DNA of 64,000 bases from Zychaea mexicana (GCF_025766255.1 NW_026516712.1:186001-250000); one strand, 5' to 3'; shown: positions 1 to 13,400, counted from the stretch's first letter. Made by a program: numbers and translations. The notes: generated by a model not told the origin, from the letters alone.

Positions 1-69
1 AAGGATCTGGACAACATCTCCCCGGCGCCCGGCTCATGACTTTGTACGTCCGCCGGATTACGGCGAGAC

Positions 70-84
70 TAATAGCTAGCCAAT
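70..84 (+). promoter_or_regulatory. CCAAT-containing promoter motif shared with 7830-7844
   Basis: The 15-nt string TAATAGCTAGCCAAT lies about 90 bp upstream of the C3HC zinc-finger start codon. The identical string recurs at 7830-7844, upstream of the membrane SH3 gene. It contains a CCAAT box, the site of the fungal HAP/NF-Y complex, and a palindromic GCTAGC. The match is seen directly; a regulatory role is inferred. Confidence 0.4.
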
Positions 85-174
85 CACATAGCTTCAATTT
101 TTTTTTTCCTAAGGTTAAAGTTGGGACAAGAGCTGCGGCCAATACCAACCATTTTTACTTTCATACCATTCAAC

Positions 175-3100
175 ATGATGGAGGCTTCTAAAGATGCCGC
201 AAGCAGCAATAGCTTGCTTCAACGCTGCAACGATCTACAAAATCTATGCGAGACAGTGAGAACGGAACGAAATTACTCCAAACGAAGCTTTGATCTTGTC
301 AGCTCGTCAGATGCACTCATCCCGTAAACTTCTTTTCTTTTCTGATTTCGTGTAAAACACAAGTGAATTTTATAGCTAATCTTTTTTCTTCGTTCTAGAT
401 TAACAAAACGAGCACGATCCGAAGCCACAGAAATACTAACTACTACTATCACTGCCACAACTTCGTCATCCTCAGAAGAAGAATCAGCGTTGCCAGTAGC
501 CATGAGGCCATCATTGGACCGTGAAGCTTTTTACAAACGACTTGAAACTTTTTCAGCACCCTTTGTTTCAAAAAGACGACCTGTGAATGCTGTTCAGTGT
601 GCCATGCATGGCTTTGTTGATACACACGTTGTGGGTGGTCCAAAGCAAAATATTTGTAAACTCTTGTGCCCATCCTGCCAGTGTACAAACTTTGTTATTG
701 ACATTAGCTGTTTCAAAACAAGCGTACCCAAAGGTAACTTATACAAACTCTTTATGCAGTGCATTCTGTATATCTGATCGCAATGGCTTACTTATCCCAT
801 ATTCTTTTTCTTCTTGTAGTCCAAGAAATTATGCAAACTTACCTAGCGGATTTGAGCAAACTTCACCGGCCTGGATGTTTCTGGAAACTTGATAAATGTT
901 CCGGTAAGTGTTGATTGTTGATTGGTTCTTAATCAACCGTTGAATAATCATGTGACTGTTTGTAACTAACTGCATTTCATATAGATGACATTTACGCGTT
1001 TCCCCTTCGCACTTCAACTGAAGCACTTGACTTAATTAGCACAGAAGGTGCCCGTTTACTCACCTGTGGTGATTCATTACCTACTGTTGAACATCCTTTG
1101 GTAAGGATTTTTTGTTAGTTTTTTTTAGCATATGTTTCTTTTCACTGACCTCTTCTTCCCTCTATATAGACTCCTGATCAGCTTGAAAAGTTGGACGTTG
1201 TTATTCGAGCTTCTGAAGAATATCCGGATTACTACGATACCCCTGCTTTGCCGGATTTTAAGAGAATCCCTTACATCATTGCTCTCTTTGGTTGGAGACT
1301 GTACCTCCACGGCGGTGTGCATTCCTTGAAATGTCATCACTGCTTCCGAACAATGAGGCTGAATCAAACCCGTACTCCACAGACATTTAATGTCCTTGAT
1401 CATATGGAGTACTGTCCTTGGGTGAATCGTGCGCAGGCCATGGTATACAAGCCATCACAGCAACCGCAGCCATTTATCACTGCTAATGAAGATGGCGAGG
1501 GTGAAAATGGTGAAGATGGCAGTAGAAAAAAGAGTCAGTATGTTTGTGGTCATGAGTGGATGACTGCCATCATTGATCTCGAGTACAACTTTTTGTTTTA
1601 CATGCGGGAAACTTCGATTGCTTATCAGGAGTCCCGGCTCCAGTGGTTCAAGGATGCCAAGCGTCGCATGGCAAAGTCTCGTGCTGATTTGGCTATGGAG
1701 TTTCCTGATTCTCCCGACTACATTCCTGACAAGGTCGTTGAAGTAACTGAAAACACTGATGCTCCGATGGATGATCGAGTAGAAAAGGAGAATGCATCTG
1801 TCGAGGGCGAAGGTTCTGTTATAGCCAAGGACACTGTCACTGCTACTTCTCCTGCTGAGGAAGCGACTGTTGAAGAAGAGACTGAAGTAGCGCTTGACGA
1901 AAGCAATACACTTCTCGCCGAATCGCAGGAAAAACAAAAGGAGCCAGAACTCGTTGAGCAGCCTGAGTCGGCTACCGTCACTCCACCTACTGCCGCCAAA
2001 GAGGCAGAAGAATCCGAGACTGCTCACGAGATTGAAGATGAGTTGATCGATTATATGGAATCTGAACCAGAGGACGAGGACGAAGCTGAGCCTGTTGCTG
2101 TATCTGCTGTCGATGCTGAAGCCACAGAAAAGGATGGCCATCTTGACGAAGCTACAGCTACAGCAGCAGCAGCAGATGTTGAAATTGACGTTTCTTTGTT
2201 GGACGATGTGCAGACGTCAACGGCGATATCGACAACAGTTTCGACACCTGTGCCAGATCAGCTACAGCAAGCCAATGAAGACGATATCAACGCTGCTATT
2301 ACACGACAGAGTCCTCCTTCGTCCGAACAAGAACAAGATACAGATGTCTTCAGGTCCGATCTTGAATTGAATGAAAAAGAAACTATGGCCTCTCATCCTG
2401 GTGATGAGCAACAACTTGAAGTCCAAGACCAAGAGCAAGGTTCCACCGCCGACGATGTGTTCACGTCATCCGGTGTTCAAATTGAAGAAATCGATGGTTT
2501 GGTGGAAGACATGGATGGTGTAGAGTTCGTCTGGCCTCAAGATGGCGAAAAAGTATCTTCTTCAGATCAAGAAAAGGAGGTTGGCCCTATCAGTATGGAA
2601 GAGGATGGACAAGTTGCTTCCACAGTGCCGGTTGTGGGTGACCAAGATAGCAAGGTGTTTGAGCGAGATGCTGTGGACGACAATGATGTCGAACGAGTAG
2701 TTGAAGATGCGGACATGGCCATTGAGAGTCAACAAGCTATTGTTGATGTTAATGAGCCTGAACCGCAACAAGAAGAAGAAGAGGCGGAACAAGAAACAGA
2801 GCAAACCCCTCCTGTGGCCACGGAAGATTCGCCGGAGGCACTTGTGGCTGGTCCGGCTGAACAGCATCAGGTTGGCGATGATTTTGTTACCAAGGAAGGC
2901 TCGGATCTCCCCCTTACCGACAACAAGGAAAATGACGAGATGCAGGAGATACAAGGTACGGTCTCCGTGTCATCACCCAAGCCTGAGCAAGACGACGATC
3001 CCTCCGCCAAGGATAACGGCGACAATGATGATGTAGAAGCCCTCCAAAAGGAGCCATCACCAGTGGTTGAAGGGCTGGACGCGCTAGATGATGACAATAC

Positions 3101-4106
3101 GAAGCAGCAGCCCGAACAGCAACAACAACAACAAAACGACGACGAGGCTACTGCAGCTCAAGTTGAAACCACGGCCGTTATAGATGAACAAGGCGAAAAA
3201 GACGTTATCGAAACGACACAACAGGCTAGTAATGATGATGATGGTAATGAAAGCGCGATAGCAACTCAAGTAAATACAGCTCGACTCGGACAAGCCAACG
3301 ACAAGACTCTCACAGAGACAGCGATGTCAGCTGACAACGAAGTCGCTCGACCTGAAGACAACATTCAAGTTGAAGAAATCGAAACAGTAACTGAAATCGA
3401 ACAAGCTAAAGTGACAACAGCAACGGCAACTGATGATGTACAATCTGAGAGTGTCGTAGTAACTGCTGGAGCAGAGGAAGAAAAAGGGACTACTGCAGCA
3501 TCATCGCCATTAGTAACAGAAGCTGACGTTCTTGGAACACCAACGGAAGACGCTTCTGAAGAGCAGCAACAGTCTTTGACGGAGAATATTGATACATCAG
3601 TCTCGACGCCTCAGCTACTGCAGTCAATGGAGGACGCGCTAGGTCAATCACCCAGCCATCCCGTTACTGAAGATACCCGAGTTGCTGAACAAGTCGCCGA
3701 GACCCTTGCATCGGAAGAAGTAACTCCAGTAGCAGCAACAGCAGCAGAAGTAGATGCTATTCACAATGGCAACACCGCTACTACCACTACCATGTTGACT
3801 TTTAAGGATCCCGAAGTTGATACAATGGTGGAGGATGAAGTCGACAGCAGTGTAGCTGCAGGTGCTGATGAAAATATTGAAGAGGGTAAAGATGTTGAAC
3901 AAGTACAAGGAGGCAGTGCAGGAATGGTTGGTACCAAAGGTGAAAAAATGGAAGAGGACATGGTGGATCGAGACGGTGATGTGGGCATGCAAGAAGTAGT
4001 GGATGAGGAGATGGATAATGCAGAAGAAGAGCAAGAAGATGGGACCATGGATGAAGAAAACGCACAACCTGCTGCTGCTGCTGCTTCCGAGAATACACAA
4101 CTGTGA
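175..4106 (+). CDS. C3HC zinc finger / Rsm1-like (NIPA family) protein with giant acidic tail
   Basis: Five exons (175-323, 399-733, 820-903, 985-1100, 1170-4106) join in phase to about 1206 codons. The N-terminal third holds the C3HC zinc-finger region: Cys-x3-His, then LCPSC, then an HRPGCFW block made by exon 3. The Rsm1-like second domain follows (CHHCFRTMRL and a later HMEYCPW). Family members include S. pombe Rsm1 (mRNA export) and animal NIPA (an SCF F-box-like factor), so nuclear mRNA export or ubiquitin-linked cell-cycle control is plausible. Beyond residue ~400 the protein is almost wholly Glu/Asp/Gln/Thr/Ala-rich low-complexity sequence of ~700 residues, far longer than I expect for this family. 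The start at 175 is the first of two adjacent ATGs. Only 174 bp of upstream DNA is present. Confidence 0.87.
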
Positions 4107-4521
4107 TAAACTTTCACTACTGAAGTGTAAGTGTGCCATTTCTGTAATTTGCTCTAATCTTTCTTATTTCCTTGTTTCTGATTGCTAATGTATCTTTTTT
4201 TTTTTCTTGACAGTATTGATTTCCAAATAACTTTGCGAAACCGCTTCTTAGTTTTAAGAATACCTGTCACATTCTTTTTTTATCGTTGCACATATCTCCC
4301 CTTATTGTAGTTATCACCTATATGCATTGTTTATATACCTCTCTGTACATACATAGCTTTTCTCTATCAATGCATCTTCATTAAAAAGTTTACTTTTTTC
4401 TTAAAACACTGTCGCGGAAATCAAAACGCGAAGTTGCGAGAAAGGAAATTTTTTTACGTGGTTACGCGTTTTTCCTTATTTCGATTTTTCTGTATTCCTT
4501 TTTTTACAAAGCACTTGTGCA
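4107..4521. other. intergenic, 3' UTR and promoter
   Basis: The 415 bp between the zinc-finger gene and the RFWD3-like gene are T-rich, with a T-tract at 4195-4206, and include the sequence just upstream of the next start. No ORF or RNA gene is recognisable. Confidence 0.6.
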
Positions 4522-6698
4522 ATGCACCCATTCTATGCAAGTGCTGGGCAATCGTTCAAAGCAACCACTGAAGCAGCACAACAAGTAATACCACAGCAGC
4601 AGCAGGAGCAGCAACAACAACAACAACAAGGCGAATCGAGCAACAACGACGATACCGACATTAATTTTCAAGAATCTTCAACCACTCATCTTGTACATGG
4701 TGGAGGAAGATTCAACAAGGGAAAACGACCACGAGTTGACGATAGTAGTAGCGACGAAGAGGACGATGACGACGATAACGACAAGGCAACAATTTGCCAA
4801 ATTTGTTTTAAAGGCATGACCAACCAAGGCGGTCACTGCATAGTCGCCACCAAGTGTGGACATACGTTCGGAGAGTCGTATGTAGTATACACTAAGAACA
4901 GACAGAGCTTTCAAACAATGAATAAGAGAATTTAACCACGAAGTGTATAAAAATAGATGTATAACGAGATGGATCAGTGCAAAACAAAAGGATAGAGCGC
5001 AAGCACGTTGTCCCAACTGCCGGTAGCGTGGTTTATATTATATGAAGAAATGATGTACAACGCAAGAGAACTGACACAAGTGATTGATTATTGGTGATTT
5101 GTTAGGCAAAACGGACCAGTTCTCAAAAAAACCGATTTACGACGGATCATTGTCACAAAGTTAGTTGCGTATGATACCAGCGACTTTGAACGAGTTCGAA
5201 AAGAGCTCGAGGAATCCAAAAGAATTATCGATGAAAAGACCAAGGAGATCATGAGCTTAAAAGGAAAAATCAAGTTACTGAACCAAAGTCAAAGTGCGAA
5301 AGACCTCCAAGAATTACAAGAAAAGTAAGTTGGCAGTAGTATAGAAGAACGGGAAATTCGGTAAATGGTTAAAAATTCATTGATATATTAAATTTTATTA
5401 TTATTATGTGGTGTTAGAATAGTAGCATTGAGCTCGGCACAAGGAGCAACATCATCATCATCATCATCATCATCGGCATCATATACATCAGCAGCAGCAG
5501 TTGATGAGCCAGAAAGTAAACAGAAATTGCGAGAATTCTATTCGTATCCGCTCGAATACCAGGTATACATGTTTGAGACTACGAAAAAAGAAGCATGATT
5601 GAAAACACTCAGAGTTATTGACAAGAGTTATGCATAATTGAAATATTAGCAACAGGGCAGGTCCCTAGCGATTAGCTCGATGGATGAAATGGCGATTGTA
5701 TCGGTTGGAAACGAAAGCCGTGGTTACGGGTTGCAAAGAATCAGTCTGCGAGATATCAACAGCGTCGACTTTGTGCCGAATCACAAAAAGGTGGTTCGCG
5801 ATATCAAGTGCTCACCCTTTCAACAATCACTGGTGCTGTCAACTGGTCTGGATAATAGGCTCGCATTAACGTGCGTGCGAAACAAGCATGTAATTCAGGC
5901 ATTCTCGCTCGAAAAAGCTGGCTGGTCCTGTGAATTTGATGAAACAGACTCCAATCTATTCTACTGTGGACTCGCCAACAATACCGTTCTCGTATATGAT
6001 ATCCGTAATACCAAAAGTCACCTCCATCATCTGCGGCCCAACACATCGTCCAACAACTTTCCAATACACTCGCTTGCCTCGACCAAACGAGAGAATGGCA
6101 ATAGGATCATTCTCTGTTCGAACAACATGGGATCGTACCTGTGGGAACTGGATTCTTCCAATCAGGAGCCAGTATTTCACTCGCTACCATCCACAGACAA
6201 CCCAGGTAAGATAAAGATGATCAATTAAAAAAGAAAAATAACAAACATCTCTAATAATTCTACACTACTTCTTTCCATATAACAGGCTATAAACCCTATT
6301 CACTTTCATACGACACCAAAACGCGAACAATCCTAATTTCATCGCGTAAACCACCTCAATCCAACGGTGGCACAGTACATTCTTTATACCAGCTTAGTCA
6401 CGAAGAGCAAGTAAAAAAGCCAGAAGAGGACCCGATCGAGCGGATATGGTCATTTGAAAGCTCGTACCCGCAAGTTCAAATGGCACGCACATTCCATTTT
6501 CCTCGTAAAAGAAACAGGGACGATATAGTAGCATGTTTTGCACATGAGCGTGTCGTATCTTTACGCAACGAGAACGAAACGATCGACTCATTTCCTGTCA
6601 AGGATCCGGTGATGGATATCAAGGCAAAGCAAGTGGGCCAAGACCTGGTTGTTGGCGCCCTCACGGACAAGACACTGCATTTGTATAAATTCCAATGA
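4522..6698 (+). CDS. RFWD3-type RING finger WD40 E3 ubiquitin ligase
   Basis: Six exons (4522-4877, 4957-5022, 5106-5324, 5418-5562, 5650-6205, 6286-6698) give 584 residues. After a poly-Gln and acidic N-terminus comes a RING: C92-x2-C95, C112-x-H114, C119, C136-x2-C139, split by intron 1. The segment CGHTFGESC has Gly where many RINGs carry a ligand, which I recall as typical of RFWD3. A coiled-coil follows (exon 3, FERVRKELEESKRI), then a TCA-repeat-encoded Ser stretch and a WD40 propeller (QGRSLAISSMDEM, VRDIKCSPFQ, LVYDIRNTK). RFWD3 ubiquitinates RPA and RAD51 at stalled forks and is a Fanconi-pathway gene in animals; the same role here is inferred. Identification rests on domain order and motif likeness. 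Confidence 0.9.
5449..5475 (+). repeat. (TCA)n microsatellite in coding exon
   Basis: A run of TCA codons encodes poly-Ser in the linker between the coiled-coil and the WD40 region of the RFWD3-like protein. It stays in frame with the gene, so length changes would be tolerated. Confidence 0.7.
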
Positions 6699-7569
6699 GA
6701 AAAGCCGTGTGAGATCAGCTCTTGACTGGGCCACACACTATTAAATCTCTTGTACAGAATATATAATAAACCGGTAATGTATGGGGGTGGTGTGGCTAGT
6801 ATATATGTAGGAGGGATAGGATCTCCATCTTGAACCCACCCCCCAACTCTTTTTCTGTCATCAATATCGTACGATTTAATTGAATGTAACACAAACGATT
6901 TTGCACTCGCCACAAATGAGATTTTTCCGCACACTGAAAATAAGGAAAAGAGTTATGAAGATCAGAGAGAAATAGAGCGGTTAGAGAGATGGACAGATGG
7001 GTGTGTATTACAATGAAGCGAAGAGTTTAGAGAATCTGTTTATTGGGGAGGGTAGTACATGGCTCATACCATTGCTCTCCCTCTCCTCCCCCAATCACTC
7101 ATTCTATTAATAAACATAAAGCTTTCTCGGTTCTCACCATCGTCATCGCCACCATTGGAGATATTTTAACAATTTTGTGTGGGGATGTCAGCCTCATTAT
7201 ACCAACTTCTGACGTGACCATGACGATGATCTTCCCTTGTCGTGTATGTCGGACGATCATCCATCTCTTTCTAGATGATACTCTACTTATTATCACTTAT
7301 ACTACATGGAGCATCTCTGAGTCTCCTGATGAAATCGTTGCAACGTCTAACGGTGGAAAAAGACTCTTTTGTGTGATAATCAGATATAATTGAAAGCGCT
7401 GCCCAAAAAAAAGTGAACCCTTGAGAGAGAGCATTTCTGATTACCAAAAGTGATCACATCTCCGAGTATGGTTATTAAGCGAAGGGAGAGATAGGGCTTG
7501 TTGCTTAACAACACATACAAATTTTGTGTTGGCTAGGCGATTCCAGAGGTTGTATGTCAGCTGGTCGTT

Positions 7570-7582
7570 GTTGCGTAGCAAC
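7570..7582. promoter_or_regulatory. RFX/X-box-like palindrome
   Basis: GTTGCGTAGCAAC is two GTTGC half sites in inverted orientation with a 3-nt spacer. This is the form of an X-box bound by RFX winged-helix factors (yeast Crt1). It lies about 1 kb upstream of the SH3 membrane-protein start. The sequence is seen; occupancy is inferred and the site could be chance. Confidence 0.3.
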
Positions 7583-7829
7583 AGCGGTCTTGCTTGGTTA
7601 CAAAATGCGAGTCTAATTTTAGTCAATTGTGTTTCATTATTATTAAAAAAAAAAAACCAAGTTCCGGTCTGTCCGACTGTCCGCCCGGTTATTAATATTA
7701 TCGTTCGTTGAGCAGCAGGGTCTACTACAACATATTCATCGAAACCGCGGAATCATGAACACTGATGATTGCCTCACCATCGGTATCAGCATCAGCATTA
7801 TCGCAGAATGATAGGACTACAATCATAAT

Positions 7830-7844
7830 TAATAGCTAGCCAAT
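7830..7844 (+). promoter_or_regulatory. CCAAT-containing motif, second copy
   Basis: Exact second copy of the 15-nt TAATAGCTAGCCAAT string found at 70-84, here about 740 bp upstream of the SH3 membrane-protein start codon. Confidence 0.4.
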
Positions 7845-8583
7845 AACTTTTCTAAGCATTTGGAGCTAGCGGACTTGGGTAGATCAAGTGCACCTTCTGT
7901 ACACGGAGGAGGGTTAAGAAATTGCCTTGCTCAACGATAATGGACGACAATAGTCTGTTGAGAAAGCAGGCAGACTCGTCTTGTAGTAAACGGATGGAAG
8001 TGACCTGCTGTTGTTGCTAAACTTAGAAAAGGTGGCGGCAAATAATCTGCTGTGGCTCGTGTCAGAAAACGCCGCAACCCACCGTCGTCTCACAACTCAA
8101 CGCACTGTTAAGAATGCTGCTGCTGGAATAGCCTTTTTTGAGGTGCAAGTTGCGCGCGTTACCCGTTTTGCATTTCTCGAGGCACACCTTTTTTTAGCCC
8201 GTCTGATTTCCTATATTTTTCGTCTCTTTTTTCCTCTCGCTCACACACCTCTTTCCTTCCTCGTTTTTACAGATCGACACACCAGGTCATGCTGCCCATC
8301 GTCCTCGTCACTTTATACTACTACTAGACTATATTAGCCACTTCCTTTATTTCTCGCGAGTCCTGTTCGCTTTCTTTCTTTACCCCTTCTTCCTGACCCC
8401 GCTTTTTATTAGTATTGTACATTATTATATTACTGCAGTTTCGTATATTCTTTTTTTAACTCCACGCACGCATACACATCAGGTACATACGCGCTTGATA
8501 TAAAACTTTCGATCCGTTTCGCGGCGTACAACAGTCCTATCTGTTTTCTTACACTTTTTTTTGTTTTCTGCCTTGCTAGAGCT

Positions 8584-10446
8584 ATGGCTTGGCATTCCAC
8601 CGCAACACCAACCATAAGTACTGCTGCCATAACCACCAAAACGACCTTTATATTTTATTTACTATACTACTTGATATCAGCACCACCAAGCTCACTGGTG
8701 AATGGCCAGCTCGAGTCGGACGGCTGTCTCAAACTCACCTCATCCGAGGCATGTCCCGCATTCAGCCAATACTACGTCGGTCTCAGCGATGACTTGAAAT
8801 CAGCCTATTCATTCTTGACCAACGTCAACGACGTGGCATCATTCGACGATGCTTTGTATAACCATGTTGGCTCGTCTTCTTTCTTGCAGCAATTCGGTTG
8901 CAGTAAAAACAACAATACCCAAAATAACGACGACGACGAAACTACTTACTACCCACGCTATTCCCTCAGTCGGTTATGTGCCAGTTTTGTGCACGATGCC
9001 ACTGGTTCCTTATCCTGCAATTACGGCCGAGGTATTACACCCGAACCTCTGTGTCAGTCTACCTGCAACGACTGGGTCGACAGTTTGGAAAATATCACTA
9101 CCACGAGTGGTAGCAGCAGTAGCTCGGATGCATCATCATTTACTTGTCCCAGCTCTATTTACGGATCATTTACACTCGAGTGCTCATCATGGCCTGCGTA
9201 CACTGGTACCAACGGAAGCTGCGTCCTTGGCTCGGAAAACGAACCAGATAACTGTGGTAAATATCAGTCCTTCACACATATTGTGTTGTGTGTCGTGTAC
9301 ATTTTTTGATCTTGGTGAGACAAGCGGGGAGTTTGGATAGTAGTAGTAATAGTAATTTTTCGATTTAAATAAGGATTCTATGACAACCAAACGCACGCGT
9401 GTGAATATTGCGAGTCTCATGGTGACGACAGCTGCTGTCAAAATGTGTCATGCAGCAACTCGCTTTCGGCAGGTGCTATAGCCGGCATTGTCGTTGGATC
9501 CCTTGCAGGCGCCGCCATTATCCTGTTTGCCCTCTTTTACTTCTTTTGCTGGCGACGGAGGGATAATACGCGCTTTTTACCCATTTCCACCGTTGCGAAC
9601 AACACCATGGCTAATGGTCACCATAGAGACGATGACGAAGCGCGCGAGCATCTGGTCACCAACTATGCGAACGGTGCAGCATCGATCGGGGTGTCGACTA
9701 CAGCAGCGGGAACCATTTCTACAGCGGTTGAGATGGATGAAAAGACACAACTGCCGTCACCCAATCCTGTCGAGATGGCCGAGCTGTTTTGTGAGGCGGT
9801 GCACAGCTATCCACCTCAGGTACAAGACGAACTAGATATCCGTGAAGGCGATATTGTGTACCTGATCTTCCAGCTGGACGATGGATGGGGCTATGGGTTG
9901 AATGTATCGACTTCACAAACAGGCGTATTCCCCTTGGTGTGTGTGGCACGAGCACGAGAAGAGTTGCTGGAACAATTGCTTCTCATGCCCAATGACCAAG
10001 AACAGTTTGCTAATGACAAGACTTTGGCGGAAGAAGAGCAGCAGGAAATATTACCGTCTTCTGCGGGTGCATCGGTATTAGTACCGCCACGACAACGATC
10101 ACCGTCACCTTTGCCAGCACATTTAGAAAAGTCGCCTACAAGTGCAAGTAGTCATAGTCTGCTACAATGGCGGATGCAGCAGATCCGGGACGACGTGCGA
10201 CGGTCTATCAGTGTCAATTCATTGAAACGGATCAGTCGACTGCCACGACCAGCACCACCTCCAGTCAATGTCCATCATCATAACACCGTGCCTACCAAGC
10301 GCGTCACTGACGCATTGTCGCCACAACAACAGTTATTCTCGGCGCCTATCGCATCTTCTGGACGAATGGCACCACCACCGCCCGTACCACATCATATGAA
10401 TGAAGAACACGAGATGCATCATCCAAACCCACCTTCACTGCAATGA
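8584..10446 (+). CDS. single-pass membrane protein with Cys-containing ectodomain and cytoplasmic SH3 domain
   Basis: Two exons (8584-9256, 9374-10446) encode 581 residues. A hydrophobic N-terminus (FIFYLLYYLISAP) acts as signal peptide or anchor. The ectodomain of about 210 residues has scattered Cys (GCL, EACPAF, CNDW, CEYC, SCCQN) and Asn-glycosylation sites. A glycine-rich membrane helix lies near residues 257-285 (AGAIAGIVVG...LFYFFCWRRR), followed by basic stop-transfer residues. An SH3 domain lies near 358-416: ALYDY-like EAVHSYPPQ, DELDIREGD, DDGWGYGLN and GVFPLVCV. The tail is Pro-rich. The layout resembles fungal membrane SH3 sensors such as Fus1 or Sho1, but I cannot assign orthology. 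It probably links a surface signal to proline-rich partners. Confidence 0.85.
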
Positions 10447-13400
10447 TCATAACTTACTACACGCACAAACAACAAACACACTCAATTACCAACTCACTCA
10501 ATCAATCAATAGCACACTCACTCAAACTCACACTCACATCCTATATGTATATTATACTAAAATTTTCTTCCTAATTAAAAAAACTTACAATACTTTTCAC
10601 TAACTTTGGGGTGGTGAAAGGCGCAACTTGCTGGAATTTCCTTGCATTGAATCAACACACTGACTTCTTGCGATTGTGTATACTTATATGTTATTATTAT
10701 AGCTGGTGAACTGTTCTTACTGATGATACATTGCTGCGTGCAGGGGAAGTCAGTTTTCGTTTTGCTCTCAGAAATGATTGTTTAGTACATACAGTATATC
10801 AATGCATAGCTTAACAGACTCGGAAGTTCAATTCTACACAACACACACACCGCTCAGTATATATGATACAATCAGGTAATTTCTTTCTCATTCATTTGTA
10901 CACGACATCATTGATTAAGTGATAGCCATCAACTATCATAGCGAGTTTTCTTGCTCCTATCATCTCCCAAGTAGTGTAACTTTCCTATTTGTCCCTTCCA
11001 TTTATTGCAAATATTATTCGAGAATTCTTCTATAACAGAATGCTCGAACTTTTCCTTGTCGCTCATCTACTTATCAGCATATTTTTCATGGTTGAGCTTC
11101 TACTTTTTCTCATGCTCAAGAGCACGGTGCTTCAAGTAGTAAGCCTCAATCATACGTTTTATAAGAAGAACATTGCTGTCGAATTTCAAGCCCTATGATA
11201 ATAGAATCACTATCTGATAGATGCTAGCTTACATCAAGAGCATTCTATCGGGCTTGAAGTAATGTGTTTTCAGACCACAGCAGTACTTTTTAGGCCGAAA
11301 AATCATGAATGATGCGTCTGGCAGAAAGCATCTCGGCAAGGCCGTCCAGACGTATCCACGATAAGTCGAACCATGCTTATGCCTACTTTTGTATTATATG
11401 CCCAATTTATTTTGCAGCAAACAGCAGTAATTTGGAGCAAAGAGAAAAAGAAGCACTATACTGTCTACCACATTGATTCAGCATTGGCTCGATTGGATAC
11501 AAGTATGTGGATATCGTAAATACGATACCTTGGGTCGCAATCGTCGGCAACGTCTGTAAAAAACGCAGAACCGAATTTGATATTCGAGTAGAAAGCAGTA
11601 GAGCAAGTAACCAAGTTCATACGACAATTCGATGCGCTGAAGGCTTGGGAGCTAATTGTAGGCTGGGAGAGCCGACATATATCGGAAGAAGATTCTGTCA
11701 ATGTATGTATAGGACACGAATATGTGTTGCCTAGGCGAGAACATCGGAAAACGTTCTGACATCATTATTTCCGATAGTGGACGTAAATGTATGCTCTCGT
11801 AATGTGCGGGAAATTGACTGCACCACCCGAATTGCTCTTGCAGCGACTTCATACAATATAAAAACATAGATATCATCTCATAAGACGTTGCCGAAAATAT
11901 AAAGTGACAAATCAAAGAACCATAGCGACAATAGTTAAAGTATACTTATACCTGCTGGCCGGCGCCACAAGCAATCCACGGCCGTCGACTTCTTCTAGAT
12001 ATCCTTGCTTTTCTCTAATACTCTTATTATGTCTGCTGCTTGTTCAACTGTAAGCATTATAAATGGATACGTTTGAACGGGTTGTAGTACATGGCACCGT
12101 CAGATCGTATCCATTAAAATGGTTCTCGAAGCGGAAAAAGCTTGTCCGAAAGGGTTTCATAAATCAAAACAGGAGCTCATCGATACATAAGACGGGATGC
12201 TCGCCGACAATAACTCTCTTGCTGATGTTGGCGAGAAATTTATATACGAGCGTGTGCAACAGAAGCAGCATGCTGTCCAGAATGTCAGAAAAACAGGCGT
12301 TGTAATACCGACTTTCGTAAGTGACGTACTTACGGTTAACGGTATAGCAGAACACTCCTGTTTTTATGGATTTGGTTGGCAACAGAAACTGTAAAATACT
12401 GCATGTCATTTTTTGCTGTCCACCGCATGGGCGTGGTGTTGATCAACTATTTCTCAATTTCTTATTAAGTGAAGTAGTGGCTATTCTTACCCAAATCATA
12501 TATATATCCAATGTGCTGTATGTATACTTTGTAGCGAGTTCTTCCATAAATTGTATGCTTTGAATGTATTCCATCGTATATGTTTCTGCGCTTGACATAA
12601 ATTGGGATCAGAGGATGCTTATAGGTCTCGAGACAAGTAAAGGTGTCGATGACCACGTGGAGTCTAAAGCCTTGTGAATGCGTATACGACCATTTAGCGA
12701 GACTGAGATATGTAATTCGTTATAACCGATAACAAGACCGTGGTGTATAAGCTTGTTTTTTGTAAGCCTGTATATTACAGGTTTACGTCTCTTGCCATAG
12801 GCAGGCAATGGCTTACCAAAGTTGGATGATCCGAGCTCTTTACCCATTTCACAGCGTTGAAATTGAACTCTAGCGATATCGTCTCAATGGCGGTTTCGCG
12901 ACATTTTCCATTCGATATCATATCACTGGTACACGAGGAAAAGACATGGCCATGTCCACTGAGGCTAGTCCGCTGGGTGAGCTCCCCCTCCCCCACGCTA
13001 GTAGTTGACGACCGTCTTTTAGAGGAAGGACAAAAGGATCAATCTGTTACCCACCCATTATTCATCAAGGGAATGATGTATCGTACTATTGAAGTATACA
13101 GACCGCTCAATCAATTCTGGTCTGGGTAGCCAATGTTCTTGTAAATAAGAAAAAGTGCAATATCATACCACAGGCGACGGTAAGATGCTGTACAAACTCA
13201 ATTTGAACTGATACAAAGCAAAAGGGCTTTCTAATTTCCTTGTAGAAACTTAATCATTGTTATCAAAAGTTGTATTGGTATGTATATGTAGTAGCCTTAC
13301 ACGACAGAACATCGGAAGGTGGTCCGAAGCTTGAGAGTCATCACATCGTACTGTCCCTTCGTGGGCCAACTAGTTACAGTCACTATTGTGTTCCATGCCA

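Larger units (their letters stand above)
6699..8583. other. 1.9-kb intergenic region, no gene recognised
   Basis: Both strands contain only short unrelated ORFs without codon structure or family motifs. The right half has pyrimidine-rich promoter-like tracts (8200-8420) before the SH3 membrane gene. A perfect dyad GTTGCGTAGCAAC lies at 7570-7582 and a CCAAT motif at 7830-7844. No tRNA A/B boxes were found. Confidence 0.6.

Noticed and set aside
1455..2141. 228-codon minus-strand ORF
   Set aside because: Antisense shadow of the acidic exon of the C3HC protein; no motif, and the sense frame runs through it unbroken.
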